This document shows, in pieces, positions 23,801 through 32,322 of a DNA stretch of 40,539 nucleotides (position 1 is the first letter of the stretch; every line of letters starts with the position of its first letter). A model generated the notes under the pieces. That model was not told the DNA's origin. It did not search any database and saw only the letters and a program-made list of their open reading frames with translations. This DNA is from Nitrospiraceae bacterium (GTDB taxonomy: Bacteria; Nitrospirota; Nitrospiria; Nitrospirales; Nitrospiraceae). The position numbers and the translations under genes were made by a program. The stretch spans positions 1 through 40,539 of the forward strand of contig JABFSG010000031.1 of the NCBI GenBank assembly GCA_013140715.1. Direction: 5' to 3'.

Positions 23801-24025
23801 ATCGCGCAGGCGGAGAGCCAGCTGATGGAATGTGAGAAAGTGGATATTGAGAAACGCGCGGGGTTCGTGACGAGCGAGGACTCGTTTCAGATGCTCGACC
23901 AAGGAGACCGAGGGAACAATAACGGCAAGCGAAACAAAGGGATCGTCTGTCTTGCAGGACCGAAGGTCCTCAACCAGCGCACGTTCAAGGACTGGATGAA
24001 AAGGCCCGGTGACGATGCGAAGCAT
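20822..24025 (-). CDS. addB: AddB-like nuclease subunit
   Basis: The protein has 1067 residues. The N-terminus (MLRIVTGPFHPVLERALVED) has no Walker A lysine, unlike classical AddB, but the middle is helicase-like. Near residue 770 CPFQYFADKVLRLEPP is the first cluster cysteine motif, and C-x2-C-x5-C (CDYCEFSGAC) near the end supplies the others, together the four-cysteine iron-sulfur site of AddB. The nuclease core GTLDRVDY and LRIVDYKFK lies between. It pairs with AddA for resection. There is no Shine-Dalgarno before ATG 24025 and a hairpin-rich gap precedes it. The symbol rests on context and C-terminal motifs. Confidence 0.85.
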   Translation of the reverse strand: MLRIVTGPFHPVLERALVEDLRSCKTDDPFVSLAVIVPSVSLVEHLKRVLARHEPRAFLNIHFLTFHQLALRLRDDLMPVSEASPEQSRMLVDDFFFEQLVRQVVRRKLPGLEPLTRLPVSPGTWKGLWATVRDLRDAVVEPAAGLKALAEGVFEEEDRTWLRSLFILHAAIVEASRSLQVGSPDDLAATLGRDHSGSSFLIGLHRLFYYGFYDLSQVQLSFFESVARVAPTSLYFPLQNRPAFLFARRFFERHLLPLADSHEDKNKEGGRTAPTESVELSVTNVIGVEEELASVCREILTLVEVNHYRFDEIGVVARTLEPYQARLQSVFDRHLVPFTSTAGKSLSREPLVKTLLRLASLPLNDFDRVAMLDVVTSPFYGALNAGSVGNKLRPDLWRSLVYTLGITKGETEWRRLAEPASPSIVREAETALGEDDQPTVGTSETSQLRYLWELVAPLIRDCLALPTQGSIGTLTDAFLSLVKSHLHVPSLFDLSSGESPNSADLTRVGLLLRSSLARLQELDPLGENFSWEEWVELLHRVLDETDIPIEEEQHQGVQVLDAMTARGRTVRALFVLGMNEKLFPRYVREDPFLRDRHRVVLESTLGYKIDEKLAGHEEELLLFELLSRSATHRLYLSYQRTDETGRVMSPSSFIAMAVRDPRFVGKPEKTVPRRLTQRISEQPSIQELLPIEELAVGCLLQGHDALPALDAMGRDGIRFEQCLATLNMLERESPELGPFDGMVGAQAPREQVMTEWSFSPTALEKYATCPFQYFADKVLRLEPPKRLQHDHLPPLMLGTLVHESLRVSYERLVMQQWPEESLTEAAVRSTVGSAVTDTFAVHAASQGTGHALLWTLACEQATELVAAAVAFDWEEYRATGFRPVAFEAAAQGVVPLGSDATSIALKVHGTLDRVDYRADPPALRIVDYKFKQGSEITAVDRNLALSALRGFRLQPPLYARMALPSFPAPTDVQLLFLAPQWKQTIFRSTFDAGLWTGQTGDMIRQTLATLIQGIAQREFFILPDGYCDYCEFSGACRRHDAAAWWRSYRSPQARVLRRLRKQKVRDE

Positions 24026-24056
24026 CTAGTATCGAATGGTGGATGATGAATGGTGC

Positions 24057-24110
24057 ATGGTGAATGGTGAATGTCGGATCAACGCTAAATCATCATTAAC
24101 CATTCACCAT
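24057..24110. repeat. Inverted repeat built from ATGGTGAATG units
   Basis: Arms 24057-24073 and 24094-24110 match over 17 bases with one mismatch. The left side also has direct GAATGGTG repeats. It lies between the addB start and the end of the zinc-ribbon gene, and may act as a terminator for that gene. Confidence 0.5.
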
Positions 24111-24125
24111 CTAACATTTCTTGGG

Positions 24126-24284
24126 CTAGCCTGTCTCCGGCCCCAATAGCTCGCCGTTACAATCCACACAGCACCAGTCGCCATCGATAAATCCCATCGG
24201 ATCGCCGCACATGGGACAATCCGGTGGAGGCCCCTTGTCGAGGACAGGGAGCACCGGCAATTCAAAATCGTCGTCTTCGACCAT
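24126..24284 (-). CDS. 52-residue zinc-ribbon protein
   Basis: From ATG 24284 the product is acidic at first, then carries CPMCG at 23-27 and WCCVDCNGE near 37-45. The pair of C-x2-C knuckles forms a zinc ribbon. GGAGAAGG lies about nine bases before the ATG. The gene is 15 bp after the stop of the thioredoxin-fold gene at 24300, so the two probably form an operon. The function is unknown; small zinc ribbons often serve as nucleic-acid or protein clamps. Confidence 0.75.
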   Translation of the reverse strand: MVEDDDFELPVLPVLDKGPPPDCPMCGDPMGFIDGDWCCVDCNGELLGPETG

Positions 24285-24299
24285 GGACGGATCCTTCTC

Positions 24300-24563
24300 C
24301 TACTCGCGAGGTTTCATTTTGAGCAACAGAGCCTTCTCGGCGCTCTCACGACTCGGCACACCGACGAACGTGAGGCGTCCATCGATAATAGTCGCCGGCA
24401 CCGCCCGAACCGAATGCCGATCGGCAAGGCTCCGTCCATCCTCTGTCGTGATATCCACTTCGCGATAACTGAAACTATATTTCACACGCAACTGTTTCCA
24501 AAGACTCTTCGCAGAGGGGCAAGCCCCACAGCTCGGCGACACTAAGAGCAAAATGTTCGGCAC
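24300..24563 (-). CDS. Thioredoxin/glutaredoxin-fold protein with CGAC
   Basis: The protein has 87 residues from GTG 24563, chosen because GGAGG lies seven bases upstream; the frame is open further back through a palindrome, which is not coding. LLLVSPSCGACPSAKSLW holds the redox pair C-G-A-C near residue 12, and VRAVPATIIDG supplies the cis-proline. Glutaredoxin-like strands EVDITTEDG and RLTFVGVPSRESA complete the fold. It is likely a cytoplasmic dithiol reductase. The short length is glutaredoxin-like. It is followed by the zinc-ribbon gene. Confidence 0.85.
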   Translation of the reverse strand: MPNILLLVSPSCGACPSAKSLWKQLRVKYSFSYREVDITTEDGRSLADRHSVRAVPATIIDGRLTFVGVPSRESAEKALLLKMKPRE

Positions 24564-24627
24564 CGGTTCCCTCCAATAGCAACAGATCTTAGCACCTGCT
24601 TGAATGGGGCGGCAAGCGAAGGAGATG

Positions 24628-24727
24628 CGAGGGGGCAGACAGGCCATCCTTCTTGCTCGCAGAGCCCCCACGATGAACCAGTGGTCGCTCGATGCGCGCA
24701 GTGAAGGACGGCCTGTCTGTCCCCTCT
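24628..24727. repeat. 100-bp imperfect palindrome
   Basis: Left arm GAGGGGGCAGACAGGCC... and right arm ending GGCCTGTCTGTCCCCTC pair over 24 bases with two mismatches (GGCAGACAGGCCATCCTTC against GAAGGACGGCCTGTCTG), with about 50 bases between. It lies in the 343-bp gap between the response-regulator stop and the thioredoxin-fold start, where no other gene is seen. It resembles a REP/MITE-like repeat. Confidence 0.65.
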
Positions 24728-24906
24728 GAAGAAGTTGAAGTATAGGAGGGCCTCGCTCGACGAACGCAGTCAAAAGCTCCTCGCGCCCTCGCCCGCTGGG
24801 AGTTGACATGAAGATAAGAATCAAGGGATGGGCGCGCACACTCAAGGATCGACCAGGCTACCCTTGAAAGAAAATACGGGATGGAAAGTAGGGTTTCAAC
24901 AACCTG

Positions 24907-26325
24907 TTAACGTTCAGCTTCCGTGAGATCCCCCTGCTCTTCCATCTCGTCCATCTCGGCTTCTGCTTTGGCCTTGAGGGTTGAGGGGTGCAGACCGTAT
25001 TTCTTGAGCATCTTGTAGAAGTCTGCGCGATAGCGTCCGGCAAATTGGGCCGCACGCGAGATATTACCGCCGGTGAGTTGCAGGACATTCTTGAGATAGG
25101 TTTTCTCAAATTCTTCCTTCGCTTCAGTCAGCGGCTTGAGCGGCGCATCCGGCGATGTGCCCATGGAGGGCAGCAGGTCAGGCGTGATCATGTCTTGGCG
25201 CGTCATGACGGCGGCCTTCTCGACGACATTTTCCAATTCGCGGACATTGCCGGGCCAGGGATGTGTGATTAGCCGATTGAGGGCGGCCGGTGTAAATCCA
25301 CGCAGCGATTTGTTCGCTCGTTTTGCGCTCGCGGTCAAAAAGTGTTGGGCCATCAATGGGATGTCTTCTCGGCGATCGCGAAGCGGCGGAATAAACAACG
25401 GGACAACTGAGATGCGGTAGTACAGATCGTTCCGGAATGAGCCGTTCTTGACCGCTTCGCCCAGGTCTTTATTGGTTGCGGCGATAATCCGTACATCGAT
25501 CTTCGTCGAGACTTCAGATCCTACTTCGCGGACTTCCCGTTCCTGCACGGCACGCAACAGTTTGACCTGCATCGAGAGCGGTATTTCGCCGATCTCGTCG
25601 AGAAAGAGCGTACCGCCGTTGGCGCTTTGAAACAGGCCTCGCTTCGCGCCATGGGCGCTGGTAAAAGCGCCGCGCACATGTCCGAAGAGCTCGGACTCGA
25701 AGAGCGTTTCGGGAATGGCCGCGCAATTCAGAGCGACAAACGGCCCTTTACTCCGCCGACTGTTCGAATGAATGACCCGTGCCAATACTTCTTTCCCGGT
25801 CCCGGTTTCCCCGAAAAGCAGAATCGTGGCATCGGAATCCGCCACCTGCACAACCTGTTGGAGAATACGCTGCATCGCCGGACTCCTCGCGACGACATTT
25901 TCCATGCCGTACAGTTCGTTGACGAGAGACTTGAGCCGCTGAATCTCTCCTCTCATCCGTTGAGGAGAAAGCCCTTCTTCGATCTTGGCCTTGAGCTCTT
26001 TGTCGTCGAAGGGCTTGGTGAGATATCCGAAGGCTCCACGCTGCATAGCTTCTACGGCATTGGGAATACTGCCGTGGGCCGTGAGAATGATGACCGGAAG
26101 GCCCGGATGAATCCGCAGCAGTTCTTCCGTCACGTCCAATCCATCTTCGCTGCCCAGCCGGAGGTCGGCGACCACAAGATCGTACCGGTCTTTCTTGGCT
26201 GCAGCAATCGCATCGCGCCCGGTGGTGCAGCCTGTGACGGCAAAGCCCATTGCGGTCAACCGCATCTTCACAAGATGCAGCAGCCCTTCTTCATCGTCGA
26301 CTACGAGAATATGTTCTTTTTCCAT
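24907..26325 (-). CDS. glrR: Sigma-54-dependent response regulator, GlrR/QseF-like
   Basis: The protein has 472 residues: a receiver domain (Asp54 in VVADLRLG as phospho-acceptor, Lys near 106), an AAA+ domain (Walker A FGETGTGKE, GGTLFLDEIGEIP) and a C-terminal Fis-type helix-turn-helix, GRYRADFYKML. That helix closely resembles GlrR (GRNRTEFYKLL in Escherichia coli). The sigma-54 contact loop, normally GAFTGA, reads GAFTSA here at 219-224. It activates sigma-54 promoters on phosphorylation, probably by the kinase two genes upstream. Ribosome site AAGGAG precedes ATG 26325 in the 11-bp gap after the lipoprotein gene. Confidence 0.93.
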   Translation of the reverse strand: MEKEHILVVDDEEGLLHLVKMRLTAMGFAVTGCTTGRDAIAAAKKDRYDLVVADLRLGSEDGLDVTEELLRIHPGLPVIILTAHGSIPNAVEAMQRGAFGYLTKPFDDKELKAKIEEGLSPQRMRGEIQRLKSLVNELYGMENVVARSPAMQRILQQVVQVADSDATILLFGETGTGKEVLARVIHSNSRRSKGPFVALNCAAIPETLFESELFGHVRGAFTSAHGAKRGLFQSANGGTLFLDEIGEIPLSMQVKLLRAVQEREVREVGSEVSTKIDVRIIAATNKDLGEAVKNGSFRNDLYYRISVVPLFIPPLRDRREDIPLMAQHFLTASAKRANKSLRGFTPAALNRLITHPWPGNVRELENVVEKAAVMTRQDMITPDLLPSMGTSPDAPLKPLTEAKEEFEKTYLKNVLQLTGGNISRAAQFAGRYRADFYKMLKKYGLHPSTLKAKAEAEMDEMEEQGDLTEAER

Positions 26326-26336
26326 GCAACTCCTTA

Positions 26337-27119
26337 CTACGGTGTTACCGGTTCCGGCAGGGTCGGAGACGGCGCGATCATCGATGGGGGACGAATAGGG
26401 CGAACCTTATCCCGCATTTCCTGATCGATCCGCTTCAATGCCTCCAACTGGCTCGTTAGCTCCTCGATTTTCCTATCTCGATCGTTCAACTGCCTTTGCA
26501 GGGACAACACAAAGCCCGTATCGGTGGGCCCCCTTGGAATATCTCGCTTACCGCCGGCCGTATCCATCTTCCGATCACGCTCGGCCAAATCCCGCTGGAG
26601 GCTTTCCAGAGATTGAGCATCGGCATCCTTGATTACCCGCAATTGTTGAATCGTCAGCTCTCTGTCAAGCAAGTCCCGCACCAGACGATCTGAAGCCTGA
26701 GCCAGGATCGTCTGACTCTCCGATATGGCCGGAGCAGCCATGACAGACTGAAGCCAGGTTTGCTCGACCGGAGAGGCATGATACTCGAGCAGCTGCAGCC
26801 AGAGTTTACTGGAAAAAGCCATCTGACTCTTGGGCGAGACGGCGATCACTTTCTCGAAGTACTTCGACGCGCTATCGCGACTTTCGTAGAGCCCCAGCAG
26901 GGCACGAGTAAAGTAGACATGGTCGCAGGAATTATGCTCGGCACATTTCGGAATGAGCAGTTCCTGTTTTTTTGCCAACGCAAGAATGGATTTTGCCTCT
27001 CCTGCATCCACTTTGAAGTAGGGCTGCGAAAATTGCGGTGCCGGCGACCAGGCAGCGCATCCGGAGAGAACTAGACAGGACAAAACTCCCAAAACCAAGC
27101 TTTGCTGGAGAGCTTTCAT
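26337..27119 (-). CDS. qseG: QseG-like lipoprotein of the kinase operon
   Basis: The protein has 260 residues from ATG 27119, which overlaps the kinase stop as ATGA, with AGGGG seven bases upstream; the longer frame is not needed. The signal ends LVLSGC with Cys21 lipidated. The mature part is helical (a repeat-like YFTRALLGLYESRDSASKYF), then a long coiled coil (IQQLRVIKDADAQSLESLQR and DRDRKIEELTSQLEALKRID) and a Pro-rich end. In enterobacteria QseG is the outer-membrane lipoprotein that contacts GlrK/QseE and tunes it. The gene order kinase, lipoprotein, regulator is the same here. Confidence 0.8.
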   Translation of the reverse strand: MKALQQSLVLGVLSCLVLSGCAAWSPAPQFSQPYFKVDAGEAKSILALAKKQELLIPKCAEHNSCDHVYFTRALLGLYESRDSASKYFEKVIAVSPKSQMAFSSKLWLQLLEYHASPVEQTWLQSVMAAPAISESQTILAQASDRLVRDLLDRELTIQQLRVIKDADAQSLESLQRDLAERDRKMDTAGGKRDIPRGPTDTGFVLSLQRQLNDRDRKIEELTSQLEALKRIDQEMRDKVRPIRPPSMIAPSPTLPEPVTP

Positions 27120-28588
27120 GCCGTTTCCCCTGGTTTTGTGAGAGGTAAAACAAACCGTACCGTCGTTCCCTTTTTGACTTCGCTTTCGATCCAAATCCGT
27201 CCTCCATGCGCTTCGACCACTTTTTTAGCCAAGGCCAGCCCAAGGCCACTGCCTGGTGTAGCATGTTTGGCCTTCGTCCGTCCCTGATAGAACCGTTCGA
27301 AAATATACGGTAGATCTTCGGCCTGGATACCGGGCCCCCCGTCGGTCACGCTCACCTCAAGAACTCCCGCTTTCTGATCCGGCTTCATGAGCAATTTGAC
27401 GATGCCCCCTTCCGAGCTAAATTTCAAGGCGTTTGAGAGCAAATTATCGAGTACTTGTTCAATTCGAAGCGCATCGGCCTTGACCCACACACGCGGTGAG
27501 GGCGATTCCAGCAAGAGCTGTACATGCTTGGCATCGGCAAGAAGCTGGACCTTATTGACCGACATATCTGTGACGCGCTTCAGATCCGTCGGAACAATTC
27601 GATATTCCATCATTCCAGCATCCATTTTGGAGAGATCCAGAATGGTAGAGATGAGGGTGATCAGTCTGCGGCTGCTATCCGCCATGATACGCAAGGTCGT
27701 GCGCTGTTCTTGCGACAGGGGGCCTGGAATTTCATCCAATAGTAGATGGGTGCCCTCCTGGATCGAGGCCATGGGCGTACGTAACTCATGGGAAACGTGG
27801 GCGAGAAACTCCCCCTTCATATCATCCAGCTCTTGGAGTTTTGCACCCATCCAATTGACGGAATCGACGAGGTCGCGCAACTCGCTCGGGGCTCGAATAT
27901 TCAGCGACGTGCGAAAATTCCCCTGACCTATCTGTTTGATATGGTTCTGTAATTGGCGAAGTGGACGCAGGACTGAGTAGCTGGCAAAGCCTGCGAGAGC
28001 AATGCCGAATACGAGGGCCAGCAGAACCAGTTGCTCCGTCACCGCTTCGGCCTGCGCGGAGCTCTCGCGCGACCGGCTGACCCCCACGCTGATGCCCGTC
28101 TCGTGAAGACTGATAAACTGTTGGAGCGTGGCTGTGATGCGGTCCATCAAGGCATCTCGCCGAGCTTCATAGCCCGCCGACAAAGCGGTTGGAGGGGAGA
28201 TTCCATGCTCCAATTCCGCACGGAATATCATAAGCCGCTCTTGCTGCAGATGCTTGGCATCTTGAAGAAGTTGAACACCTTGAGGAGTAAGTTCCTGTAA
28301 TTCAAGACTCTGGAGTCCACGATGGAATTCGTCGACCTCTTCATCGAAATGTTGCAAGAATGTGGCGTCGCGTACAGCTAAATACTTCTTTTCACTATTG
28401 AGCTGGGCAAATAGCACGGTCAGCAGACGTTTGGCCGACTCAATGGCCGGGTAATGTTGAGTCGCCATGTTGGCGCTCAACGCAGTCAACTGGCGTAGTT
28501 GAAACAGGGCATAGAGATTGACCCCCGCCATCACCACAATAATGACGAGGGAGGTCAGAACGATCCGCCAGAAGATCGATAAGCGCAC
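27116..28588 (-). CDS. glrK: Sensor histidine kinase, GlrK/QseE-like
   Basis: The protein has 490 residues from GTG 28588. The N-terminal helix (IVLTSLVIIVVMAGVNLYAL) is followed by a helical periplasmic domain of about 160 residues and a second helix near 185-208. A HAMP linker comes next. The dimerisation box FLAHVSHELRTPMASIQEGT has phospho-His267, and N, G1 and G2 boxes (VLDNLLSNALKFS, VTDGGPGI, GSGLGLALAKKVV) follow. The stretch SHELRTPMASIQEGTHLL is almost the GlrK sequence (SHELKTPLASMREGTELL). It phosphorylates the GlrR-like regulator. No clear ribosome site or promoter was found upstream. Confidence 0.92.
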   Translation of the reverse strand: MRLSIFWRIVLTSLVIIVVMAGVNLYALFQLRQLTALSANMATQHYPAIESAKRLLTVLFAQLNSEKKYLAVRDATFLQHFDEEVDEFHRGLQSLELQELTPQGVQLLQDAKHLQQERLMIFRAELEHGISPPTALSAGYEARRDALMDRITATLQQFISLHETGISVGVSRSRESSAQAEAVTEQLVLLALVFGIALAGFASYSVLRPLRQLQNHIKQIGQGNFRTSLNIRAPSELRDLVDSVNWMGAKLQELDDMKGEFLAHVSHELRTPMASIQEGTHLLLDEIPGPLSQEQRTTLRIMADSSRRLITLISTILDLSKMDAGMMEYRIVPTDLKRVTDMSVNKVQLLADAKHVQLLLESPSPRVWVKADALRIEQVLDNLLSNALKFSSEGGIVKLLMKPDQKAGVLEVSVTDGGPGIQAEDLPYIFERFYQGRTKAKHATPGSGLGLALAKKVVEAHGGRIWIESEVKKGTTVRFVLPLTKPGETA

Positions 28589-28763
28589 GAGAGACGCTCT
28601 TTCTCAGCCTTGCAAATCCACGATATCTGTATAGGCTGTAGGTAATTCCATACACTATTTCCCCATCTCACTCAAGCAATCAGGCAAACACCATCTCGTC
28701 TATATCGATCCTCTTACGGAGGACGGAAAGGCTGGGAATATACGAAAGACTGCCTACTGCCCC

Positions 28764-29585
28764 CTACTTGAAGGGCGACACAAACCGGCGCTGTCGTCGC
28801 GACACCCCATGAAGCGATGCAAAGAGATGGCCACGAAATAGCAGCATCGCTACGGCAAGAGGTGGAGTCAAAAGCAAACCGAGATACCAACTGATTGAGG
28901 AAGGAATACCGGCATAGTCCAACCACCCCCCGAGAATCGTGAACGGCAGCACAAGGAGCTGAGAAAAATCCAACCCGGCTCCCCTCCCTACTCGACTGGA
29001 GAGAGAAAAAAATGTTCGAAACCCCGTGGGCGAGAGGATAAGAGGGATGAGGATCAAGGCAAAGGGAAGAAACCACTCAATCCAATTCTCAAGGACGAAC
29101 TCGTACGAGGTCTTCAACACTTCAAGCGGGGAGTCATGCCGAACCTGATAGATAATTTCCGGCGCAGGGTTCAGTAAAAGAAAGATGAGCAGGAACACCG
29201 CATAGGAGATGAGCTGGCCGTAGGGATTCGTCTGCATCGTCAGATCGAGCGCCATGAGCGGTAGCCATAGAATAAACCCAACACCGATGACAGCCCAAAA
29301 ATAGTGACCGACGCTGCTATAAACGTCCCGGAAGGTAAGAGCCCTCGCATGGTTGAGCGATTGCTCGATCAGGCTCAGGGTAGCGCCGACCAAGAGCGCA
29401 TTCACCGCACCAAGAAGAAACCCACCGATCATACCGAGCGACGACGCAAACTGACTGGCCAGCATCAGCAAGGCGCCGAATCCCACCACAGCCAGCATGA
29501 CCATCCAGCCGCGAACGAGGGACTGTCCTGTTTTGCGAAGAGCGTTCCGATAGAGTAGGACTGTTTCCGTCAGAATGCGCGACAT
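28764..29585 (-). CDS. Polytopic inner-membrane protein of unknown function
   Basis: The protein has 273 residues from ATG 29585 (MSRILTETVLLYRNALR) with GAGGA about 11 bases upstream; the frame extends 22 codons further without a ribosome site. It has about six or seven membrane spans (WMVMLAVVGFGALLMLA, MIGGFLLGAVNALLVGAT, AVIGVGFILWLPLMAL, YAVFLLIFLLLNPAPEII, WFLPFALILIPLILS, LLLTPPLAVAMLLF). A cytoplasmic basic tail ends the chain. No transporter signature is clear. It is transcribed away from clpB and lies 175 bp upstream of the kinase operon. Confidence 0.75.
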   Translation of the reverse strand: MSRILTETVLLYRNALRKTGQSLVRGWMVMLAVVGFGALLMLASQFASSLGMIGGFLLGAVNALLVGATLSLIEQSLNHARALTFRDVYSSVGHYFWAVIGVGFILWLPLMALDLTMQTNPYGQLISYAVFLLIFLLLNPAPEIIYQVRHDSPLEVLKTSYEFVLENWIEWFLPFALILIPLILSPTGFRTFFSLSSRVGRGAGLDFSQLLVLPFTILGGWLDYAGIPSSISWYLGLLLTPPLAVAMLLFRGHLFASLHGVSRRQRRFVSPFK

Positions 29586-29646
29586 AGCAGACAATAGTCC
29601 TCGGGAACTTGCCCGGTCAAGCCGATGAACCCCCGGAGCAGTTGAC

Positions 29647-29671
29647 TTCACATATCCTATGATTATGTGAA
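29647..29671. promoter_or_regulatory. Inverted repeat upstream of clpB
   Basis: TTCACATA (29647-29654) and TATGTGAA (29664-29671) are perfect 8-bp arms with a 9-base spacer, the arm spacing of HrcA CIRCE sites but with a different sequence (CIRCE is TTAGCACTC-N9-GAGTGCTAA). It lies 40 bp before the clpB start and 62 bp before the divergent gene. A repressor or activator for the divergent pair may bind here. Confidence 0.45.
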
Positions 29672-29711
29672 TGGCAACACCACACTTGAATGAGCGGAGA
29701 GGAGTGATCCA

Positions 29712-32306
29712 ATGGACATGAATCGCACGACGATCAAACTACAAGAGGCGCTCCAAACCGCATCCTCCCACGCCTCACGGCGCAGTCACCAGGGAATCGA
29801 CGTGGAACACCTTCTGCTGGCGTTCGTGGAACAGGAGGGAGGGCTCGCCTCCTCTCTCCTCGAAGAGGCTGGCTTGTCTCTGTCTTCCGTTCACCAGGCG
29901 CTGGAGCAGGCGCTCGCCAAATTGCCTCAAGTGCAGGGTGCCGGGGCAAGTCCAGGACAGCTCCACATCGCCGCTCGGCTCAGCCAGGTTTTGGCCAAAG
30001 CCGAAGACGAACAACGAACATTGAAGGATGACTATCTGAGCGTCGAGCATGTCGTCCTCGCCATGGTCCAAGAGGGAGGCATCTTCAAAAAGCTTGGGTT
30101 GACCAAGGAACGGCTCCTGAGCGCACTCCAGCAGGTACGAGGATCTCAGCGTGTCACGAGCCAAGACCCCGAAGGCACCTACCAGGCGTTGGAAAAATAC
30201 GGCAGAGACCTCACCAGATTTGCGGGGCAAGGGAAACTCGATCCCGTCATCGGACGTGATGAAGAAATCCGCCGAGTCGTACAGATTCTCTCACGGCGAA
30301 CCAAGAACAATCCGGTGCTCATCGGCGAACCGGGCGTCGGAAAGACCGCGATCGTCGAAGGACTGGCCTCTCGCATTATCAAGGGAGACGTGCCGGAAGG
30401 GTTGAAGAAGAAACGCGTCATTACGCTCGACATGGGATCCTTAGTGGCCGGCGCAAAGTTTCGCGGCGAATTCGAGGAACGATTGAAGGCGGTCCTCAAA
30501 GAGGTGCAGGCGGCAGAAGGCCAGGTTCTGCTCTTTATCGACGAACTGCATACGGTCGTAGGAGCCGGTGCGGCGGAAGGAGCCATGGACGCAGCCAATC
30601 TGCTCAAACCCCTGTTGGCCCGCGGCGAATTGCATTTGATCGGCGCCACGACCCTGGATGAATATCGAAAACATATTGAAAAAGACGCCGCGTTGGAGCG
30701 GCGGTTCCAAACGGTGTTGGTCGATCAACCGACCGTGGAAGATACCATTTCGATTCTGCGAGGCCTCAAGGAACGTTACGAAATACACCACGGAGTGCGC
30801 ATTAAAGACGCCGCGCTGGTCGCAGCCGCGAAACTCTCGAACCGGTACATCGCCGACCGATTTTTGCCGGACAAGGCCATCGATCTGGTCGATGAGTCAG
30901 CAGCCCGCCTGCGAACGGAAATCGATAGTTTGCCGGCTGAGCTCGACGAAGTCTCCCGCAAGGTCCTGCAGTTGGAGATCGAGCGCGAGGCCCTACGGAA
31001 AGAACAAGATCAGGCCAGCCAGGCAAGGCTGACCACGCTCGAACTCGAGCTCAGCGAGAGGCAACGCGACCTGCAGGCACTTAAAACCCGATGGGATTCT
31101 GAAAAATCATCGGTGGCACGGTTGCGCAAGACTCGTGAAGCGATGGAAGAGGTGAAACAGGCCATGGAGCGGGCAGAACGGGCCTACGATCTCAATCGCG
31201 TGGCGGAGCTGCGATACGGAGAGTTGCCTCGACTCGAACGGGAACTCGCATTGGAGCAAGAGCAGCTCGGCAAGAAACAAGGCCAAAGCCGGTTACTCAA
31301 AGAAGAGGTCGATGAAGACGACATCGCGGCCATCGTGAGCCGCTGGACGGGAATCCCTGTCACCCGGTTGGTCGAAGGTGAAACGGAGAAACTCTTAAAA
31401 CTGGGCGAGCTGCTTCATCAGCGTGTGGTCGGCCAAAATGAAGCGGTAGCGGCAGTCGCCGATGCGGTCCTCCGCGCACGCTCAGGCATCAAAGACCCGA
31501 ACCGACCCATCGGCTCCTTTCTGTTCCTCGGCCCAACCGGAGTCGGAAAGACCGAGTTGGCCAGGACCCTTGCCGGAACGCTCTTCGACGACGAGGCCAA
31601 CCTGATCCGGATCGATATGTCCGAGTACATGGAGAAACACACGGTGGCCCGCCTCATCGGAGCCCCGCCTGGCTACATCGGATACGAAGAAGGAGGGCAA
31701 CTGACGGAAGCGGTCCGCCGGCATCCCTTCTCCGTCATCCTGTTCGACGAGATCGAAAAAGCCCATCACGACGTCTTCAATGTCTTACTCCAAGTGTTGG
31801 ACGACGGACGGTTGACGGACTCTCAAGGCCGAACCGTCGATTTCAAGAATACCGTGTTGATCATGACGTCGAACATCGGCAGCCCACAGATTCTTGAGGC
31901 GCAACAACGGCAGGCCTCCTACGACGAAGTCTGTTCCCTCGTGATGGTGGAACTACGGGAACACTTCCGTCCGGAATTCTTAAACCGCATCGATGAGACG
32001 GTGGTATTCCATGCTCTGGGAACAGAGCAGCTCACCAAGATTGTAGAGATTCAACTCGAACGGTTGCGAACACGCTTGGTGGAGCGACGGATTTCTCTCT
32101 CGGTGACACCGGCGGCTTTACAGTACCTGGGTGAGCGCGGCTACGACCCGGCCTATGGAGCGAGGCCGCTGAAGCGATTGATTCAACAGGAAGTTGAAAC
32201 GCCGATGGCTCGTCAGTTGGTCAAAGGTGAATTACGGGATGGAGATACAGCGACCGTGGATCTGAAAGACCGGCAGATCGTTATCGTGCCGACGGTCGCA
32301 GGATAA
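29712..32306 (+). CDS. clpB: ClpB disaggregase chaperone
   Basis: The protein has 864 residues. An N-terminal Clp repeat domain (residues 1-150) is followed by NBD1 with Walker A GEPGVGKT at 205-212, the coiled-coil M-domain around 400-530 (LELERALE-type charged helices, [20 protein letters not shown] region) and NBD2 with GPTGVGKT at 607-614. A typical C-terminal arginine finger region closes it. It threads aggregated proteins through its hexamer with DnaK. The start at ATG 29712 has GAGGAG 8 bases upstream; an ATG at 29718 is an alternative. Family length is about 860, so it is intact. Possible control is through the inverted repeat at 29647. Confidence 0.97.
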   Translation: MDMNRTTIKLQEALQTASSHASRRSHQGIDVEHLLLAFVEQEGGLASSLLEEAGLSLSSVHQALEQALAKLPQVQGAGASPGQLHIAARLSQVLAKAEDEQRTLKDDYLSVEHVVLAMVQEGGIFKKLGLTKERLLSALQQVRGSQRVTSQDPEGTYQALEKYGRDLTRFAGQGKLDPVIGRDEEIRRVVQILSRRTKNNPVLIGEPGVGKTAIVEGLASRIIKGDVPEGLKKKRVITLDMGSLVAGAKFRGEFEERLKAVLKEVQAAEGQVLLFIDELHTVVGAGAAEGAMDAANLLKPLLARGELHLIGATTLDEYRKHIEKDAALERRFQTVLVDQPTVEDTISILRGLKERYEIHHGVRIKDAALVAAAKLSNRYIADRFLPDKAIDLVDESAARLRTEIDSLPAELDEVSRKVLQLEIEREALRKEQDQASQARLTTLELELSERQRDLQALKTRWDSEKSSVARLRKTREAMEEVKQAMERAERAYDLNRVAELRYGELPRLERELALEQEQLGKKQGQSRLLKEEVDEDDIAAIVSRWTGIPVTRLVEGETEKLLKLGELLHQRVVGQNEAVAAVADAVLRARSGIKDPNRPIGSFLFLGPTGVGKTELARTLAGTLFDDEANLIRIDMSEYMEKHTVARLIGAPPGYIGYEEGGQLTEAVRRHPFSVILFDEIEKAHHDVFNVLLQVLDDGRLTDSQGRTVDFKNTVLIMTSNIGSPQILEAQQRQASYDEVCSLVMVELREHFRPEFLNRIDETVVFHALGTEQLTKIVEIQLERLRTRLVERRISLSVTPAALQYLGERGYDPAYGARPLKRLIQQEVETPMARQLVKGELRDGDTATVDLKDRQIVIVPTVAG

Positions 32307-32322
32307 AACGTATTGCCCCCTA

